DNA of 64,000 bases. It comes from Lentzea albidocapillata (lineage in GTDB: Bacteria > Actinomycetota > Actinomycetes > Mycobacteriales > Pseudonocardiaceae). The position numbers and the translations under genes are program-made. The notes below the pieces were generated by a model. The model did no database searches and was not told the origin of the DNA. It saw only the letters and a list, made by a program, of their open reading frames with translations. Shown in pieces: positions 7,096-15,453 of the stretch. Numbering within the stretch: the first letter of the stretch is position 1; each line of letters opens with the position of its first letter. The DNA lies in the NCBI RefSeq assembly GCF_000719115.1, contig NZ_JOEA01000008.1, positions 248,001 to 312,000 of the forward strand. The letters run 5' to 3'.

Positions 7096-8522
7096 GCTTC
7101 CACCTCTGATCGATCACCCGACCACAACGTGTGGAAGCTACCGGGCTTGTCGGTGCGCCTGTACGTGTGCGCCCCGAAGAAGTCCCGCTGTCCCTGCACG
7201 AGTGCGGCGGGCAGTCGCTCGGAGCGAAGTCCGTCGTAGTAGGCCAAAGCGGACACGAAGCCCGGCGTCGGCACGCCGGACTCGACCGCGCGGACCACGA
7301 CCCTGCGCCAAGCGCCCTCGGCGTTCTGCACCGCGTCGCGGAAGTAGTCGTCCACCAGAAGGGACGCGATGTCCGCGTTCGCGTCGTACGCCTCGCGGAT
7401 GCGGTTGAGGAACTGCGCGCGGATGATGCAGCCACCACGCCAGATCGTCGCCATCGCACCGAGGTCGATGTCCCAGTCGAAGTTCTTCGACGCCTCGCGC
7501 ATCATGTCGAAGCCCTGCGCGTACGCGACGACCTTCGACGCGTAGAGCGCTTGGCGCACGTCGTCGACCAGTTCCGCGTCCGGCTTCGCGACGACCTCGC
7601 TGGCACCGAACGCGTCCCGCACGGCCTTGCGCTGCTCGGTGTGGCCGCTCAGGCTGCGGGCGAAGACCGCCTCGGCGATGCCGGTGACCGGGACGCCCAG
7701 TTCCAGCGCCTCCTGCACGGTCCAGCGGCCGGTGCCCTTCTGCTCGGCCGCGTCCTCGATGACGTGGACGAGCGGCGTGCCGTCCGCGTCGACGTGCTTG
7801 AGGACCTCGGCGGTGATCTCGACCAGGTACGACTCCAGGTCACCCGAGTTCCACTGCGTGAAGACCTCGGAGATCTCGGCCGGCGACTGCCCGCCGATGC
7901 GGCTCAGCAGGTCGTACGCCTCGGCGATGAGCTGCATGTCGGCGTACTCGATGCCGTTGTGCACCATCTTCACGAAGTGCCCGGCGCCGTCCGGCCCGAC
8001 GTGCACGCAGCACGGCTGACCGTCCACCTTGGCCGCGATCTCCTCGAAGACCGGCCCGACGTGCCGGTAGGACTCCGCGGGACCGCCCGGCATGATGCTG
8101 GGCCCGTTGAGCGCGCCCTCCTCGCCACCGGAGATGCCGGCGCCGACGAACAGCAGCCCCTTCTCCTTCAGCGCGGCCTCACGACGGCGCGTGTCGTTGA
8201 AGTGGGCGTTGCCGCCGTCGATGACCATGTCGCCGGGCTCCAGGAGCCCGCTCAGCTCGTCGATGACGGCGTCGGTCGGGCCACCCGCCTTGACCATGAT
8301 GATGATCTGGCGCGGCGTCTGCAGGCTGTCCACCAGCTCCTGCAACGTCTCGGCGCCGACGAAGTCGCCCTCGTGGCCGTGCTCGTCGAGCAGGGCCTTC
8401 ATCTTCGCGGGCGTCCGGTTGTGCACTGCCACTGTGAAACCGTGCCGCGCGAGGTTGCGCGCGAGGTTGCTGCCCATGGTGGCAAGACCGGTGACCGCGA
8501 TACGTGCTTTGCCTTCCGTCAT
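7092..8522 (-). CDS. gnd: 6-phosphogluconate dehydrogenase, decarboxylating
   Basis: At 476 residues it has the normal length of the long NADP-type enzyme of the oxidative pentose phosphate pathway, which makes ribulose 5-phosphate, CO2 and NADPH. The nucleotide-binding motif is GLATMGSNLARN with HNRT after the second strand. Substrate and catalytic segments include GISGGEEGAL, GHFVKMVHNGIEY and the C-terminal QGQRDFFGAHTY/RTD block. Its stop overlaps the dacB start. A short region at 8523-8643 separates it from a divergent gene and must hold both promoters. Confidence 0.97.
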   Translation of the reverse strand: MTEGKARIAVTGLATMGSNLARNLARHGFTVAVHNRTPAKMKALLDEHGHEGDFVGAETLQELVDSLQTPRQIIIMVKAGGPTDAVIDELSGLLEPGDMVIDGGNAHFNDTRRREAALKEKGLLFVGAGISGGEEGALNGPSIMPGGPAESYRHVGPVFEEIAAKVDGQPCCVHVGPDGAGHFVKMVHNGIEYADMQLIAEAYDLLSRIGGQSPAEISEVFTQWNSGDLESYLVEITAEVLKHVDADGTPLVHVIEDAAEQKGTGRWTVQEALELGVPVTGIAEAVFARSLSGHTEQRKAVRDAFGASEVVAKPDAELVDDVRQALYASKVVAYAQGFDMMREASKNFDWDIDLGAMATIWRGGCIIRAQFLNRIREAYDANADIASLLVDDYFRDAVQNAEGAWRRVVVRAVESGVPTPGFVSALAYYDGLRSERLPAALVQGQRDFFGAHTYRRTDKPGSFHTLWSGDRSEVEA

Positions 8523-8643
8523 AGGCGACAGCCTGCCGTGTTCTTCGCCTTTGCGCGAGACGTCACAGGGTGTTCTCAGACTCCGTTTCGGCAGGTGAAC
8601 CGCGTCACGTGCCCGTACGTATTGCTAGGCGTAAGTTGGCTTC

Positions 8644-8946
8644 ATGACGGAATTCACGAGCGTGGGACGCTCGGCGACCGACCGTGCCTCCAGGTACGGA
8701 TCGCAGCTGGTGAAGCACTTCACGGCCAAGGACCTCGAAGGGTCCTGGGAGGACACCCGCGGCTTCGTCCGCTTCTCCGCCGGCCTCGCGGAGTTCGAGG
8801 CCGCCGACGACGGCTTGACCATGCGCGTGGTGTGCACGTCGGAGGAGGACGTCGCACGCCTGCGCGACGTCGTAGAACGGCACCTGGTCCGCTTCGGGAC
8901 GCGCGACGAGCTGTCCGTCACGTGGGACTCAGGTAGCGAGAACTGA
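8644..8946 (+). CDS. DUF2218 domain-containing protein
   Basis: This 100-residue protein matches the DUF2218 family along its length: SATDRASRYGSQLVKHFTAK at the start, then FSAGLAEFEAADDGLTMRV and a C-terminal LRDVVERHLVRFGTRDELSVTW. It is soluble with no signal peptide. The function is unknown; relatives are often near iron or siderophore genes, but none are here. Its last 18 bases overlap the 3' end of the convergent LysE gene. Confidence 0.88.
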   Translation: MTEFTSVGRSATDRASRYGSQLVKHFTAKDLEGSWEDTRGFVRFSAGLAEFEAADDGLTMRVVCTSEEDVARLRDVVERHLVRFGTRDELSVTWDSGSEN

Positions 8947-9522
8947 CGCAGCCAGCCCGATGAGAGCGGTCCCACAGATCCGCTCGAACGCCGCGCGGGT
9001 CCGGGGCCTGCTCAGCAGCCTGCCGAGTTGACGCGCGGACGGCACCACGATGACCCAGAACACCGCGAACACGCCGACCGTGACGGCGCTCAGCACCGCC
9101 GCCTGAGGCAGGGGCGCGGCGTTCGGGTCCATCGCCTGCGGGATGAGGCTCAGGAACGTGAGCATCACCTTGGGGTTCAACAGATCGCACAACATGCCGC
9201 GCAGGAACACGTTCTTCTGCTGCGGCTGCTGCTCGATCGGTTTGGTGGCTGCCTTGAGCGTCATGAAACCGATGTAGGCCAGGTAGAGCGCGCCGATCGC
9301 CTTGACCACGAAGAGCGCCGCCGGTGCCGCCGCCACGAGCGCGGACAACCCGACAGTCGCGAGCGTCCCGTGGATCAGCAGCCCGGTGAGCACACCGAGC
9401 GCAGCCTCGACACCCTTGCGGAGGCTGCGGACCGCGTTCCCCATGACCAGTACGAAGTCGGGACCGGGCACGACCGTGATCACCACGAGTGCCAGCAGGA
9501 ACGACGTCCACGCGATGTGCAT
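8929..9522 (-). CDS. LysE-family amino acid exporter
   Basis: The 197-residue membrane protein has about six hydrophobic segments and LysE/RhtB signatures: VVPGPDFVLVMGNAVR near the N-terminus and NPKVMLTFLSLIPQ in the middle. The family exports basic, neutral or modified amino acids by proton exchange. The gene is divergent from an Lrp/AsnC regulator with only 60 bases between starts, the classic LysE-LysG/Lrp arrangement, so its substrate is likely the effector of that regulator. The substrate itself cannot be read from sequence. Confidence 0.92.
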   Translation of the reverse strand: MHIAWTSFLLALVVITVVPGPDFVLVMGNAVRSLRKGVEAALGVLTGLLIHGTLATVGLSALVAAAPAALFVVKAIGALYLAYIGFMTLKAATKPIEQQPQQKNVFLRGMLCDLLNPKVMLTFLSLIPQAMDPNAAPLPQAAVLSAVTVGVFAVFWVIVVPSARQLGRLLSRPRTRAAFERICGTALIGLAASVLAT

Positions 9523-9582
9523 GGCGCTGATCGTCGGTGGTTTGTTCGTGTGAATTCCAGCAGGTCAGTACGATGTTCGGTT

Positions 9583-10089
9583 ATGCGCGAACAAGCCGAA
9601 CTCGATTCGGTCGACTGGCACATCCTGGAGGAGTTGCAGAACGACGCGACCCTGCCGAACCGCGCTCTGGCGGAGATCGTCGGGCTGGCGCCTTCTTCTT
9701 GTCTGCAACGGGTGCGGCGGCTGCGCGACCTCGGCGTGATCACGGGATGCCATGCCGTCGTGGATCCGGCTACTACCGGGCTGCCGTTGGAGGCCGTGAT
9801 CTCGGTGAACGTGCGGCCGCACACCCGGACCGTGGTGGCCGGGTTCCGGGCGTTCGTGATGGCTCAGCCGGAGACCCGGTCGATCTTCCACGTGTCCGGG
9901 CAGGCCGATTTCCTGCTGCACATCGCCGTTGCCGACTCCACGCACCTACAGGCGTTCCTGATGGACAAGATCGCTTCGCGGACGGAGGTGCGGAACCTGA
10001 CGAGTTCGGTGGTGCTGGAGCGGGTGGAGACGCGTGCGTTGACGCCGCCGGCGAACCTGCGGCCTACTCACCGGCGACGAAAGGCCTGA
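9583..10089 (+). CDS. Lrp/AsnC-family transcriptional regulator
   Basis: The frame is open far upstream, but the real start is ATG 9583, giving 168 residues (MREQAELDSVDWHILEELQN). An N-terminal winged HTH with AEIVGLAPSSCLQRVRRLRD is followed by an AsnC_trans_reg ligand-binding domain (LEAVISVNVRPH, FHVSGQADFLLHIAVAD). It probably senses an amino acid and controls the divergent LysE exporter. The C-terminal tail is basic (LRPTHRRRKA). Confidence 0.92.
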   Translation: MREQAELDSVDWHILEELQNDATLPNRALAEIVGLAPSSCLQRVRRLRDLGVITGCHAVVDPATTGLPLEAVISVNVRPHTRTVVAGFRAFVMAQPETRSIFHVSGQADFLLHIAVADSTHLQAFLMDKIASRTEVRNLTSSVVLERVETRALTPPANLRPTHRRRKA

Positions 10090-10092
10090 GCG

Positions 10093-11016
10093 TCACTCCC
10101 AGCGCAGTCGGCCGAGCCGCCACGTCCCGCTCGGTGGCTGTTCCTGGAGCAGCGGAGTGATGAAGGCGTCGGCCAGGGGCGTGACACCGTCAAGAGTCCG
10201 ATGCTCAGCGGAAAGCTCCTTGGTCTTGGCCGCTTCCGCCCTGTAACCGGTCGTCCACGCGGGATCCGGCACGGCGAACTCGGTGGGAAGAACCAGGTGC
10301 GTGCCCGCCGAGTTGCGACGACGGACTTCTGCGTGCAGCGCCCGATGAGTTGTCGCTCCGTCCAGCGTGGAATTGCAAGCGATCAGCACCAGGTCGACGA
10401 GATCCTTGAACCTGGTCGACGGCACCAGCCGTTCACGATGCCGTTCGTACATCGCCGCGATCTTGTCGGCGACGTGATCCTCCAACGGCCACATGCGGAT
10501 CTCCGGCCACGGACTGGAGTCGATGACGAAAGGTGCCACGAGCCGCTCGACGGTCAGCTGTCCGACGGGGTGAAGTTCGGCGGCGACAACGTCGACACTG
10601 ACCGTGGACAGTTGCCGAAGACCAAACATGACCTTGAATCGCACTTTGCGAGACGGCCGGTTGGCCGCCGTTTCGCGAGATGTGTCGTGGTGCTCGAACG
10701 CAAGATGGTCGTCCAACCCGATCGATGCCGCCGCGAGCAGCGCTTCGACCGCACCGTCCACCGTTGCGTCCTCGCCCACCCTCAGGAGATCGACGTCGGT
10801 CGAATATCTGGCTCGCGGCCAGCGGACCAGCAGTGCTTGACCGCCCTTGAGCACCCAGCCGCCCCGATCCGAGTGGAACACACGGGCCAGCAGCCGACGA
10901 TGGTAGTAGCGCTCGATGAGTTCGCCGGTAGGAATTCCGGTGAGCTGTGAACTGTTGGCCGCACGGCTCTTGAGCGAACTCATGAACGCCTGCGGACTGG
11001 ATTGCTTCGAGGTCAT
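10093..11016 (-). CDS. AbiEii/AbiGii-type nucleotidyltransferase toxin
   Basis: This 307-residue protein has the minimal nucleotidyltransferase signature of type IV AbiEii toxins: WVLKGGQALLVRWP followed by ARYSTDVDLLR (the DxD metal pair). A conserved EDHVADKIAAMYERH and RFKDLVDLVLI segment follows. AbiEii proteins transfer nucleotides to RNA targets and cause growth arrest during phage infection. Its start overlaps the AbiEi stop by 4 bases (11013-11016), so antitoxin and toxin are translationally coupled with the antitoxin first. It is slightly longer than many AbiEii proteins because of an N-terminal Ser-rich extension. Confidence 0.9.
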   Translation of the reverse strand: MTSKQSSPQAFMSSLKSRAANSSQLTGIPTGELIERYYHRRLLARVFHSDRGGWVLKGGQALLVRWPRARYSTDVDLLRVGEDATVDGAVEALLAAASIGLDDHLAFEHHDTSRETAANRPSRKVRFKVMFGLRQLSTVSVDVVAAELHPVGQLTVERLVAPFVIDSSPWPEIRMWPLEDHVADKIAAMYERHRERLVPSTRFKDLVDLVLIACNSTLDGATTHRALHAEVRRRNSAGTHLVLPTEFAVPDPAWTTGYRAEAAKTKELSAEHRTLDGVTPLADAFITPLLQEQPPSGTWRLGRLRWE

Positions 11017-11849
11017 GTCTCTTCAGGTTGTTCTGCGGCACGGCCCGGATCGGTCATCTGCAGCAGACGCTGCAGGGTCTCCGGAGACATCTCAGCGAGC
11101 TGCCCCCAGGTGACGTTCATGGTCTTGAGGTCGTCCCAGGAGTGCCCTCGCAGATCGCGCCAGCCCAGCGCCGGAACTGGCCTGGTGGCCAGTTCCTGGA
11201 CGGACAGGCCGATCTGAGCGAGCAGCAGCTCGAGCAGCGCCACACCGGTCGGAGGCTTGGCACCGTACGACCGCGCGTGGGGCTGGATCCGCTCGGCGAG
11301 CTCATCGAGGTGAACCTGCCCGGCTTCGACCGCCTGGCGAACGATGGTCCCCACGTGGCTCGCGTCCGCGTGTTGCCCGAGCAGGTCGTAGATGGTGCGC
11401 AGGGGGGTGGTGACAGGCAGGCCGTCGAGCACCATCACGTCTGCTTCGGCCAGCTGCCCTCTGCGCAGCCGCACACCCGGATCCCGGGTGGTTCGCCTGC
11501 GCGGAGTGGTGATCTCGACCTGCGAGTTCACCAGGTCGCCGATGTTGTGGAGCCGCGCAGCGGACTGATGGGACACGACGCCACCGTCAGGGTCGAGCTT
11601 GGGCCGTGTCCATCCTGCGACTTCGGGACGCAGCGTGAGCCAGGCAGCCTGCTCCGAGCGCGCGTTGGATGCTTCCGCGGATGTCACCGCGTGCACACCA
11701 CGACGTACGGATTCCAGAAGACCGGCGGACTTCAGCCGGTGCAGCGTGACGTCGTCGATCCCGCTGTTCAGAGCCTGCTTCGTCGTGACCATGCCCCACT
11801 GCCCTGCGGTGTAGACACCGAGCAGCTCAAGAGCACGAATCGCCTCCAT
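11013..11849 (-). CDS. AbiEi-type antitoxin / transcriptional autoregulator
   Basis: This 278-residue protein precedes and overlaps the AbiEii toxin. The N-terminal 90 residues form a winged-helix AbiEi_4-like domain (VTTKQALNSGIDDVTLHRL, LLESVRRGVHAV). The central part has the family-typical SHQSAARLHNIGDL and VEITTPRRRTT segments, then VTTPLRTIYDLL. AbiEi neutralises the toxin without binding it stably and represses its own promoter. The inverted repeats at 11859-11908 directly upstream are the expected target. A C-terminal extension after about residue 190 is less conserved. Confidence 0.88.
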   Translation of the reverse strand: MEAIRALELLGVYTAGQWGMVTTKQALNSGIDDVTLHRLKSAGLLESVRRGVHAVTSAEASNARSEQAAWLTLRPEVAGWTRPKLDPDGGVVSHQSAARLHNIGDLVNSQVEITTPRRRTTRDPGVRLRRGQLAEADVMVLDGLPVTTPLRTIYDLLGQHADASHVGTIVRQAVEAGQVHLDELAERIQPHARSYGAKPPTGVALLELLLAQIGLSVQELATRPVPALGWRDLRGHSWDDLKTMNVTWGQLAEMSPETLQRLLQMTDPGRAAEQPEET

Positions 11850-11858
11850 GCAGCAAAT

Positions 11859-11908
11859 CCTACATCAGGACGCAGCGTTTCTTACGCTCACCATGTAGGA
11901 AACGCTGC
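11859..11908 (-). promoter_or_regulatory. AbiE promoter with two interleaved inverted repeats
   Basis: CCTACAT (11859-11865) pairs with ATGTAGG (11893-11899), and GCAGCGTTTC (11872-11881) pairs with GAAACGCTGC (11899-11908). The two dyads are interleaved within 50 bases. On the minus strand TAGGAT lies 9 bases before the ATG and can serve as a -10 box, implying a very short leader. Two repeats at the promoter match how AbiEi proteins cooperatively repress; assignment here is inference. Confidence 0.55.
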
Positions 11909-11926
11909 CGCGTCGGATCGGAAGAC

Positions 11927-12838
11927 CTACGCGTCGTCCCCGGACGACTTGATCACCCGGATCAGCCCTTCCTGCACCACGGTCGCCACCAGCTGCCCGT
12001 CCCGGGTGAAGAACCGCCCGGTAGCCAGCCCGCGATTCCCGGACGCCGAAGGCGAAGTGGTGTCGTACAACAACCACTCATCGGCACGGAACGCCCGGTG
12101 GAACCACATCGCGTGGTCCAAAGAGGCACCGAGAACCTTGTCCAGCCCCCAATAAACGCCGTGCCGCGCCAGGACCCCGTCCAGCAGCGTCATGTCCGAC
12201 GCGTAGGTCATGACGCAGAGCTGCAGCATCGGGTCGTCCGGCAGCTTGCCGTCGGCCTTCATCCACACCCGTGACGCGGCCTGGCCCGGACCGTCCTCAC
12301 GGGACTCCCACGGTGGCTCGGTCACGTAGCGGACGTCGATGGGGCGCGGGAACTTCAGGTTCACCAGCGGGTAGCTCTTGGCGGACTCGGTCCACGTCGG
12401 CAGCGACTCGGGGTCCGGCACGTCCGGCATGTCCGACGAGTGCTCGACGCCCTGCTCCTCCAACTGGAAGGACGCGGAGAGCGAGAAGATCGCCTTGCCG
12501 TGCTGCACCGCCACGACGCGGCGGGTGGTGAACGAGCGGCCGTCGCGGATGCGGTCCACCTCGTACACGATCGGCACGCGCGGGTCGCCGGGCCTGATGA
12601 AGTACGAGTGCAGCGAGTGCACCCGCCGTTCCACCGGGACGGTGCGGCCCGCGGCCACCAGGGCCTGGCCCGCGACCTGACCGCCGAACACGCGCAGGGG
12701 CGACTCCGCAGGCGAGACACCGCGGAAGATGTTCTCCTCGATGCGTTCCAGGTCGAGCAACGCGACCAGGTCGTCCACTGCGGATTGTCCGCTCAGGCCC
12801 GACGGGCTCGTAGCAGCGGCACGGGCGGCCTCAGTCAC
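11927..12838 (-). CDS. tesB: Acyl-CoA thioesterase II
   Basis: A 303-residue double hot-dog thioesterase that hydrolyses medium- to long-chain acyl-CoA. The N-terminal half has FGGQVAGQALVAAGRTV and HSLHSYFIRPGDP. The C-terminal half has MTYASDMTLLDG, holding the catalytic Asp and Thr region, LDHAMWFHRAFRADEWLLY, and GRFFTRDGQLVATVVQEGLIR with the catalytic Gln. The GTG start follows GGGAGAG. Length and motifs are normal for the family. Confidence 0.96.
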   Translation of the reverse strand: MTEAARAAATSPSGLSGQSAVDDLVALLDLERIEENIFRGVSPAESPLRVFGGQVAGQALVAAGRTVPVERRVHSLHSYFIRPGDPRVPIVYEVDRIRDGRSFTTRRVVAVQHGKAIFSLSASFQLEEQGVEHSSDMPDVPDPESLPTWTESAKSYPLVNLKFPRPIDVRYVTEPPWESREDGPGQAASRVWMKADGKLPDDPMLQLCVMTYASDMTLLDGVLARHGVYWGLDKVLGASLDHAMWFHRAFRADEWLLYDTTSPSASGNRGLATGRFFTRDGQLVATVVQEGLIRVIKSSGDDA

Positions 12839-12875
12839 AGCAGAACTCTCCCTAGCAGCATCTCAGCAAGGCAGC

Positions 12876-12914
12876 GGCCCCGCTCCCTCACAACCAGTAT
12901 GAGGGAGCGGGGCC
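12876..12914 (-). terminator. Terminator of pyk
   Basis: A perfect 15-bp stem (12876-12890 with 12900-12914) closes a 9-base loop, 35 bases past the pyruvate kinase stop. It separates pyk from tesB downstream. Confidence 0.85.
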
Positions 12915-12949
12915 GGCATCACGACGTACCAGGCTGAGAGCCGGAGCAC

Positions 12950-14374
12950 TTACGCGTGGTCGTCCTCGCCCAGGCGGTGCACCCGGATGAGGTTGGTGGA
13001 CCCGATGGTGCCGGGAGGCGATCCGGCGACGACCACCATGAGGTCGCCGGCGGAGTAACGGCCGATTTCGATCATGGCCACGTCGACCTGGCGGACCATC
13101 TCGTCGGTGGACTCCACCCTGGGCACCAGGAACGTCTCGGTGCCCCACGTCAGCGACAGCTGCGAGCGGACCGAGGGCTCCGGCGTGAACGCCAGCAGCG
13201 GCAGGTGCGTGTGCAGGCGGGCCAGACGGCGGACCGTGTCGCCGGACTGCGTGAACGCGACCAGGGCCTTCGCGTTGAGGCGCTCGCCGATGTCGCGGGC
13301 CGCGTACGAGATCACGCCGCGCTTGGTGCGCGGGACGTGGGTCAGCGGCGGCACGACGACCGACTCGGTCTCGACGGCCTCGATGATGCGGCCCATGGTC
13401 TGCACGGACTCGATGGCGTAGCGGCCGACCGAGGTCTCACCGGACAGCATCAGGGCGTCCGCGCCGTCGAGCACCGCGTTCGCGACGTCGGACGTCTCGG
13501 CGCGGGTCGGGCGGGAGTTGGTGATCATCGAGTCGAGCATCTGGGTCGCGACGATGACCGGCTTGGCGTTCTCGCGGGCGATCTGGATCGCGCGCTTCTG
13601 CACCAGCGGGACGTGCTCCAGCGGCAGCTCGACGCCCAGGTCACCGCGGGCGACCATGACGCCGTCGAAGGCGAGGACGATGGCCTCGAGGTTGTCCACG
13701 GCCTCCGGCTTCTCGATCTTCGCGATCACCGGGAGACGCTTGCTGCCCGAGCGGTCCATGATCTGGTGGACCAGGTCGATGTCGGCGGGCGAGCGGACGA
13801 AGGACAGCGCGATGAAGTCCACGCCCAGCGAGAGCGCGAACTCCAGGTCCTCGATGTCCTTCTCCGACAGCGCCGGCACCGAGACGTCCATGCCGGGCAG
13901 CGAGAGGCCCTTGTTGTTGCTGACGGGTCCGCCCTCGGTCACCTCGCAGACGACGTCGGAACCTTCGACGTCGACTACCACGAGCGCGACCTTGCCGTCG
14001 TCCACGAGCATGCGGTCGCCGACCTTGGCGTCCTTCGCGAGCTCCTTGTACGTCGTCGACACGCGGTCGTGCGTGCCCTCGACGTCCTCGACGGTGATGC
14101 GGACGACGTCGCCGTTGTTCCAGTCCACCGGACCCGCGGCGAAACGGCCGAGGCGGATCTTGGGGCCCTGGAGGTCGGCGAGAATGCCCACGGCGCGGCC
14201 GGACTCGTCGGCTGCCGCGCGGACCATGTCGTAAACCTGCTTGTGGTCGGCATGGCTGCCGTGGCTGAAGTTCATCCTGGCCACGTCCATACCGGCCGCT
14301 ACCAGGTCACGGACCTTTTCCGGCGTGCCAGTGGCGGGACCGAGGGTACAGACGATCTTTGCGCGTCGACTCAC
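12950..14374 (-). CDS. pyk: Pyruvate kinase
   Basis: The enzyme has 474 residues when started at the GTG giving SRRAKIVCTLGPATG; the frame extends upstream, but this is the family's normal N-terminus. Visible motifs are ARMNFSHGSHADH, the catalytic VIAKIEKPEAV, the Mg/ATP loop ARGDLGVELPLE, and MTNSRPTRAETSDVANAVLDG. It catalyses the last step of glycolysis (PEP + ADP to pyruvate + ATP). It is monocistronic, with its own terminator. Confidence 0.97.
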   Translation of the reverse strand: MSRRAKIVCTLGPATGTPEKVRDLVAAGMDVARMNFSHGSHADHKQVYDMVRAAADESGRAVGILADLQGPKIRLGRFAAGPVDWNNGDVVRITVEDVEGTHDRVSTTYKELAKDAKVGDRMLVDDGKVALVVVDVEGSDVVCEVTEGGPVSNNKGLSLPGMDVSVPALSEKDIEDLEFALSLGVDFIALSFVRSPADIDLVHQIMDRSGSKRLPVIAKIEKPEAVDNLEAIVLAFDGVMVARGDLGVELPLEHVPLVQKRAIQIARENAKPVIVATQMLDSMITNSRPTRAETSDVANAVLDGADALMLSGETSVGRYAIESVQTMGRIIEAVETESVVVPPLTHVPRTKRGVISYAARDIGERLNAKALVAFTQSGDTVRRLARLHTHLPLLAFTPEPSVRSQLSLTWGTETFLVPRVESTDEMVRQVDVAMIEIGRYSAGDLMVVVAGSPPGTIGSTNLIRVHRLGEDDHA

Positions 14375-14438
14375 GTGTAGAGAGAGTAGACCCCGTTCCT
14401 GGACCGATCCCGAACTACTCCTCGGTAATGTTCTGCCA

Positions 14439-14783
14439 ATGGGTCGAGTACTTCCGTTCGTGATCGCGGCGTCGCTCAGCGTCGTCGTGTTGTTCACCCC
14501 CGAGTCAGGTGTGCCGACGGCCCCGCCCGGCACGGACAAGGTGATCCACACGGTGCTTTTCGCGCTGCTCGCGTTCACCGGCCTGTACGCGAAACTTCCT
14601 CACATTCTGCTCGCCCTGGTGGCCTACGCAGGCATTTCGGAGGTGCTCCAGCAGGTGATCACGCCGCTGCACCGCAGTGGCGACGTGCTGGACGCGCTGG
14701 TGGACGTGCTCGGGATCGGCCTCGGCTGGGCTATCGCCTCGGCTGTTCGCTCACGCCGACGTGGTCCTCGCACCACGCGTTGA
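14439..14783 (+). CDS. VanZ-like small membrane protein
   Basis: The 114-residue product begins MGRVLPFVIAASLSVVVLFT and has about three to four membrane segments. The segment DKVIHTVLFALLAFTGLYAK and the following EVLQQVI resemble the VanZ/phosphotransbutyrylase-like membrane family, in which a conserved DKxxH and an E mark the fold. Function is unknown. Its 3' end overlaps the convergent DUF2461 gene by 53 bases. The ATG has no strong ribosome-binding site, so the start is less certain. Confidence 0.75.
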   Translation: MGRVLPFVIAASLSVVVLFTPESGVPTAPPGTDKVIHTVLFALLAFTGLYAKLPHILLALVAYAGISEVLQQVITPLHRSGDVLDALVDVLGIGLGWAIASAVRSRRRGPRTTR

Positions 14784-15378
14784 ACTCCTTGAGCTGCTTC
14801 CACGACTTGCGCACCCGGTCGAGGCAGCCCGGCTCGTGCAGCACGTCGTCCGGCTCCCAGACTTTGCGCACGTAGATCGACCGGTGCCGGAGCAGGTCGA
14901 GATGCGGGTGATCGTCGGCGAACCCGCGCGGCTTCGACTTCATCACGTCGCCGGCCAGCTGCCAGCCCTGCCCGAGCAGCCTGTCGACGATCTTGCGCAA
15001 CAGGACGCCGTGCGCGTCGACCGAGGCCCGGTAGCGGGCGAGCTGGTCGGACTGCATGTGGAACGAGCCGCCGCCGGTCATCAGGCCCTCGGGGCTGAGC
15101 TGCACGTAGTACGCGCCGCCGCCGCGGCCCTTCTCGATCACGGCGCCGCAGTGGTCCTTGTACGGCGTCTTGTCCTTGGCGAACCGCACGTCGCGGTACG
15201 GGCGGAAGATCTTGCCCTCACCGAACTCCTTCTCCAGCGCGAGCAGCAGTGCCTCCATCGGGGCCCGCACGTCACGCAGGTAGGTCTCCTTGTTGTCGTC
15301 CCAGTACGCCTTCGAGTTGTCGAGGACCAGGCCGTCGTAGAAGTCAATGGCGTACTCGCCGAAACCGTCGAACGTCAC
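14731..15378 (-). CDS. DUF2461 domain-containing protein
   Basis: This 215-residue soluble protein matches DUF2461/TIGR02453: FGEYAIDFYDGLVLDNSKAY at the start, then FRPYRDVRFAKDKTPYKDHC, GGAYYVQLSPEG and a C-terminal VRKSWKQLKEFNAWCEDHV. The family is widespread and biochemically uncharacterised. It starts at GTG and is convergent with the VanZ-like gene. Confidence 0.9.
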   Translation of the reverse strand: MTFDGFGEYAIDFYDGLVLDNSKAYWDDNKETYLRDVRAPMEALLLALEKEFGEGKIFRPYRDVRFAKDKTPYKDHCGAVIEKGRGGGAYYVQLSPEGLMTGGGSFHMQSDQLARYRASVDAHGVLLRKIVDRLLGQGWQLAGDVMKSKPRGFADDHPHLDLLRHRSIYVRKVWEPDDVLHEPGCLDRVRKSWKQLKEFNAWCEDHVGVSEQPRR

Positions 15379-15453
15379 CGAGTCAGCCTAGGCGGATCGC
15401 CCATGAGCGTGAAAATTCGTTTGAGGGCGCACAATCAGGCCATAATCCGGTGA

